A stretch of 64,000 nt of DNA from Melanocharis versteri. Lineage: Eukaryota > Chordata > Aves > Passeriformes > Melanocharitidae. Location of the stretch: NCBI GenBank assembly GCA_013397845.1, contig VZTG01009135.1, positions 372,001-436,000 on the forward strand, given 5' to 3'. The notes below the pieces were generated by a model that was not told where the DNA came from, made no database searches, and worked only from the letters and a program-made list of their open reading frames with translations. This document shows, in pieces, positions 54,101-60,100 of this stretch. How positions within the stretch are numbered: position 1 is the first letter of the stretch; every line of letters begins with the position of its first letter. A program made the position numbers and the translations under genes.

Positions 54101-57100
54101 TTTTAGGCAAATCATTAGTGTCTGACATAACTCAGCAATCACAAAGATAGGAAGTACAAGCTTTAACTGAGTAACTTCAACCACAGCAATATAGTGATGA
54201 GAAAGGAAGCACACACAGTTCCCAGAGTATTATGCTAGTAAAATGTACATCTTAAAGAATGTACACTTTTTATTGGAAACTATATTTAAACACTTTCTCC
54301 TTTTCACCCCCTAGAGCTGCAGGGAAGGATCAACTACAGCTTGGACTATTTTTTTTTCTGGCCTACAGAGTTTCCAGACATGGAAATCAGAAGAACCAAA
54401 ATAGGTAATTCACTCCAAAGCTGAATTTTCTCATTAAAAGCCTGCTCTCTTTCTGTGCTATCTAACTAGAAAACTCCTTACTGCAATTTAAATGTACTGG
54501 GTTTTGCCCATCTACATTGACCATAAGGAGCAAATTATTCCCTTCCTTTCTACAGCAGCCTTTCAGGTCTTGGAAGACTTTTAATCCCCGACAGTCTTGC
54601 CTTCTCTGCATACCCAAGTCTGACTTTCCTACTATTTTATAGACCTCTGCTCATTTCAGTATCTCTGCTCAACACTTATTCTAACTGGCCAACATATTTC
54701 TTGAAATGATTGCCATACACAGAATTGCAGAAGAAGCCTTCCAGAGCCAAGAACAGCAAATACTGGAAACAAAATGAGAACAGAACCCAGGCTTTTTAAA
54801 GAGAAGTGGGGAAAAAAGAATATTTATTTCCAGTTCAAGTTTTCTTACAGCACTGTAATCTCCCTGACAGGGCCATCAATTTTGAAGCATTTAACTTGCC
54901 AGCAGAGTATATTTTATATGCAATCTATACAAAGCCAGATTAAAGTATTTCTGTATCATGCCAAGAAGATTAGACCTTTATTATTGAATAGTGTCAAGTA
55001 AACTTCAGCACGTATTCATTTGCAAACTGTTTTGATGATTACAGTCATTATATATAGTGAGGCAGTCTCATAGAAATGTCACTTTTATAAATTTCTGAAA
55101 TAGAAATCCACATCTAGGTCGTGAGATCTTTTCTGGTTACAAAAGTCTATTCTGCTTATGATATTAAGTTAAACATAAAGCGACTTATTTTGTGATAACC
55201 GAAAGAAAAAGATTTACAGCTAATTTACTCTTCTAAGCTAGAGGAGGTGCAAAGAGCCCAATCTTACTACTTTTCAGTAGAGTGATCTATCCAAGGAAGG
55301 ATAATATTCCCCTTTCCATTTCTACTGGGAGAAGACACAATATTTTTCATTACCCAAGGATTAAAGAACAAAACCTGCACAGGCTTTGTTGTGCAAAACC
55401 TGCACAGGCTGCCTGGCAAAACAGGCTTCATCAGTCAGCCTTTTCAAACTGCTCCACTCCCAAAAGTTTAGCAGGTTTGCTCTGTCCTTGGACAGTCACA
55501 GAAGCAACTGTGAGAAACCACTCCCATCCTTTACTCACAAACTCTCAAGTATGTCCTGTCATACTTTCCTCTTCATGCAGTGCTCAATAGGACATAATCC
55601 TTAAAATTAAATTTACTGTATAATCTCATAAGGGTTTGATGAACTACTCTCATGCCCAATTTCTGCTTCTCACCTGACAGCCTTCTCTAAGGACCTATTT
55701 TAGTCTTCCGACTCTTCAAAAGAGGTTTAAAAAGCACATCTCTTCAGAAAAAGCTGATCATTAATTTTCTCAAGATCAGTATCTCCCCTTTTTTTGTCTC
55801 AAGTTGGGCATAGAAAATCAGCAGTAACATTCGAAACTTTTGGCTTTTTTACTGAACAAAAATTTCTGGGTTTTGTCCAAAACAACCAAGCATGACTTAA
55901 ATATGCTTCTTCCAACTATAAATATCTTTCTATAAAAGAAACAGCTTCCAAAACCTCTGATTACTACTAGAAGGTGTGATACATGGAAGGGTTAGTAGCA
56001 TACAGACAGAAGCAGTATTAAAAATTCCATAAAAACATGCTCCTGCAACAGCATAATTTTAATCCATTGCAATAAAAATATACACCTGCTCACTCGATGT
56101 GGCACAAGAAGTGGACACTGTCTACCTGGAATTCTCCAAGGCTTTCAAAATGGTTTCCCACGGCCTGCTGCTAAAGAAATTAATGTGTTATGGTCTAGCC
56201 AAGGGGTCTGTGTGGTGGGTGGGAACTGGCTTACAGGCTGCACTCAGAGGGTGGTGGCAAATAGCTCCTTGTAAAACTGGAAATCTGTCATGAGTGAGGT
56301 CTCCAGGAATCAATATTGGGCCCAATGCTGTTTAATTCTTCATAAGTGACCTGAACAATGGGACCAAGTGTACCACAACAAAGTCTGATGAAGACACCAA
56401 ACTGATTGAGGAAGTTGACCCTTCAGAAGGGAGAGCCACCCTGCAGGAAGATCTGTATAAGCTGGAATAGGGGGTAACGAGAACCTTATGAAGTTCAACA
56501 AATATAAGGTCTTGAATATGAGAGAACATAATCCAAGAGTGCAGCAAAGGCTGGGACCTATCTGGCTGCGGAGCAGCTCTGTGGAAAGGGACCTGGGGGT
56601 CCTGTGGACAGCAAGCACAATATGAGTGAACAGTGTGGCAAAGAAAGCCAACAGGATGCTGGATTGCATCACCAAGGGCATCATAACAACCAGGGCAGAG
56701 ATAAAAAAGTCATTATCCCACTCTACTCAGCACTTGTCAGGCCACACCTGGAACACTACATTCAGTTTTGGTCTCTGCCACACAAAAAAGATGTGGACAG
56801 GCTGGAAAGGGTCCAGATACGGGCCATAAGGATGACCAAAGGACTGGGAAGCTGCCATGTAAGGAAAGGCAGAGAGAGCTGGATTTGTTCAGCCTTGAGA
56901 ATAAAAGGCTTAGAGGAGACCTTATAACCATGTTCCAGTATTTAACAAGTGTCTACAGAGAAGATGGAGACTCCTATTTACAAGGAGTCACATGCAAAAG
57001 ACCAGTGGTAATAGATACAAATTACTCCTGCAGAGAATTGGACTAGATACAAGAGGACCATTTTTCATGAGAACAATCAGCAATTGGAATAATGTCCCTA

Positions 57101-60100
57101 GGGGAGTGGTGGATTCCCCAACAATCAACACTTTTAAGATTCATCTGAACCGGATGCTGGGCCATCTTGTCTTGACCATGCTTTTGCCAAGAAAAGTTGG
57201 ACCAGATGATCCTTGAGGGCCCTTCCAACCTGGTATTATATGCTTCTATGAAAATACAACATACCGCATTTCCCATCATGGTATAAGACTTCCCAGATCC
57301 TGTCTGTCCATACGCAAAAACACAGGCATTATAACCTTCAAAAGCAGATTTAAGCACATCCGTACCAAGATTTTTGAAAACCTAAAAATAAAAAAAAAAA
57401 TATTTCCGTCAATAGAAGCCTGGGGAAGAAGATTGTCATTAGCCCAGCATGGCAAATATTGAAGAATACCACAACACAATGGCAAAACACAGTCGTATTT
57501 ACTATAGGAGAGGAAATTAGTACTTCAAATAAAATACTAAATATTACTACCATATTTAGTTTACAGCACTGCAGTGGTTTGTTGTTTATTTCTTTCTCTG
57601 TCATGGAATACTTGACATGCCAACTTGCTACTTTCTTTTCCAAAGCCCAAATTTCTTTCAGGAATCTCAGCTACTCCATTCACTTTTCATTATTGTGCAC
57701 TCACTTTTTGCATCTTCACCAACTCTCCACATTCTGCAAATATCCAGTCCCCTCTCAAAAGGAAACATTTCGGTGGTTCTGTCAGTTTCTTCCTTTGTCT
57801 TTTTGGAGAGTTTTGGTTGGTTGGTTTTGGTTTTTTGCTTTAATCAAGTGTAAGAACATGACCCATAATCTTCTCTGTCTTTTCCCTTTAAGTGGCTTTC
57901 ATGTAGCAATGCTTTTTAGGCTGGCAAACGTGGAAACTTGTTTTTAATGCAGTAAGTGACCCTTTTTCATCATCTAACTCCTTCTCTTTTACCCTCAACA
58001 TGTAAAAACTAGTAATGATCCCTCCTCCACATCTCATAATATGAGACTCTGTTCTCACCTAATAAATTCAGCTCTCGCCAGATGCCTTCACCACCTTCCT
58101 CTACAATACTGGTTCCACCACCTCTTGCAGATTTGCCTGACCTTTCATTATCATTACCCTTCATTTCAATCCATACCCCTCACTGGGCAAGGAGTAACGC
58201 TTGGTGCAGCGTTTCTCCCAATTAAAATATTAATCTGTGTCTCACCGTCTAGACATTATTTTCAAAAATCTCACAGATGCTTCACATAGTTTGGCTACTT
58301 GTCTGCACTTTATGTGGTTTAAATACGCCAAGGCATACAAGCCATTTTTAATAGTGAATGGCACACGCACAGTATAATCTCACAGCTTCTCCCTGGAAGG
58401 AGTGCTGGGTAATTTCTTTAATCACTAATCTTCAAACATGCCTTTGGAATACTTCACTTGACCTTCCCTCGAGCAAAGGAGTTACAGTGCTGTAATCAGT
58501 TATATTTCTCAAAGAAAAAGAACATAAAGATCAGACAAAGCTACTTTATTCTTTCCCCTAGTTTTCTCTGTGTCCAAGTTTTTACCTCACCAAGTCTTTA
58601 CGCACTACTGTTTTGACGGAATTTTCGTTTTAAAAAATCTGTGTATGTCCTGCATGTGATTTGAGGCAGTGCACAGGACAGGTACAGTCAGCCTCGTCAG
58701 AACACAACGGCCTAACACACAGGTTAGAAGAAAAGACTGTTTGGGTGGGACATCAGTTTGTCACCAGCTTGTCATCAAAATTCTATTTGCTTCTCAGTCA
58801 GGAATACAAACTAAGAAGCTTAATGGCAAATCACCCTCACACTCTAACTCTGGAGTACTAAAGTGTATTTTGCATCTACAAGGTATATTAATAAGGTATG
58901 TAGTATTAGACTTCCGCTTCTTATTTTTCTGCCTTTCAAACGGAAAAATATAACAATCATGAACAAAGGGTACTAGGCAACCATATCACCAACAATCAAG
59001 ATCAATTTTATTCCCAGGCAAGACGAATGTGAAAAAGAGACCCTTTTATGCCATTGGTGCCATAAACTGGAATTTCTGCAGTAACTTGATAAGCGTTTAA
59101 CTACAAAGTCTTCCAATTAAATATGAAATTATTAACACAAGCAAAACAGTAGCTTGTGCAGCACGTGTTTAGGAATTGCACTCCTACAGTTTAAAAACTC
59201 CTTTTGTTTTCAAAGTGCTGCACACAGTGTAATTAAAACAACACCTGAAAAACAATATTTTTATAGCTGAGCAAGAGAAGTTTACACTCCTGCCAGTACA
59301 GATGAAGGAGGTGTTCAGGGTTGTGGAACACACTGTAATAGCAAAATATTGAATACAGACATTGAAGCCATGTTTACAATTTATCCTATCACTACCCATC
59401 ATAAAACTCACAGCTTTAAAAAATTATTGCTCAAGGCTGCTGCAGCCATCACTATATGGGAATTTAATTTATATTCTTTTCTATAGACTCCTGACATGGG
59501 CAAGTAATAGTAATCTTGCCTCTACCTGACCCATTCTGAAACAGGTAAATGGCACCAGAAGGAAAAACTTTGAAAAGGGAAACTTATCACTTATATGTGA
59601 AAACTACACATCAATATAGACTACAACTTGGATATCTATTTGTATGCATTCAACTTTACTTTGCAAATGATTGTTTTAATAAGAATTAACTTCATTGTTT
59701 CACAGCAAATTTGGATTTCCATAATTCTGGAAATAACCTGCATTGTAACAGCAAGAGCCTACTAACACCATGAATCTCTTATTGGGTTTCCTCTAATGAG
59801 GTCTTGTCTAACACAGCTTTCCAGAAGTATCTAAAGGCACGTATCTAGAGGATCCAAGAGGTAAATATCCATAAATTTAAGTCACAACTGGTGCATAAGA
59901 AGAAGCTTCTTTAGAATCAGAGGAGAAAAATACATGATCAAAGCTGCTTTCGTTAAAATAAATAAATAACGGACTCTGCATGATCAATTTAAAGCATTTG
60001 CTAAAATTCTAGCAAAGCCATATGGCCTGAAAGACCTGCCTAAAACCATTCACTAGAATCTCGGGTTCAAATCATTGCTCTCAAATACATTACTACTTCA

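Noticed and set aside
40400..57250. Functional CR1 elements able to move
   Set aside because: All copies are 5'-truncated; the reverse-transcriptase relics have stops, frameshifts and altered motif residues.
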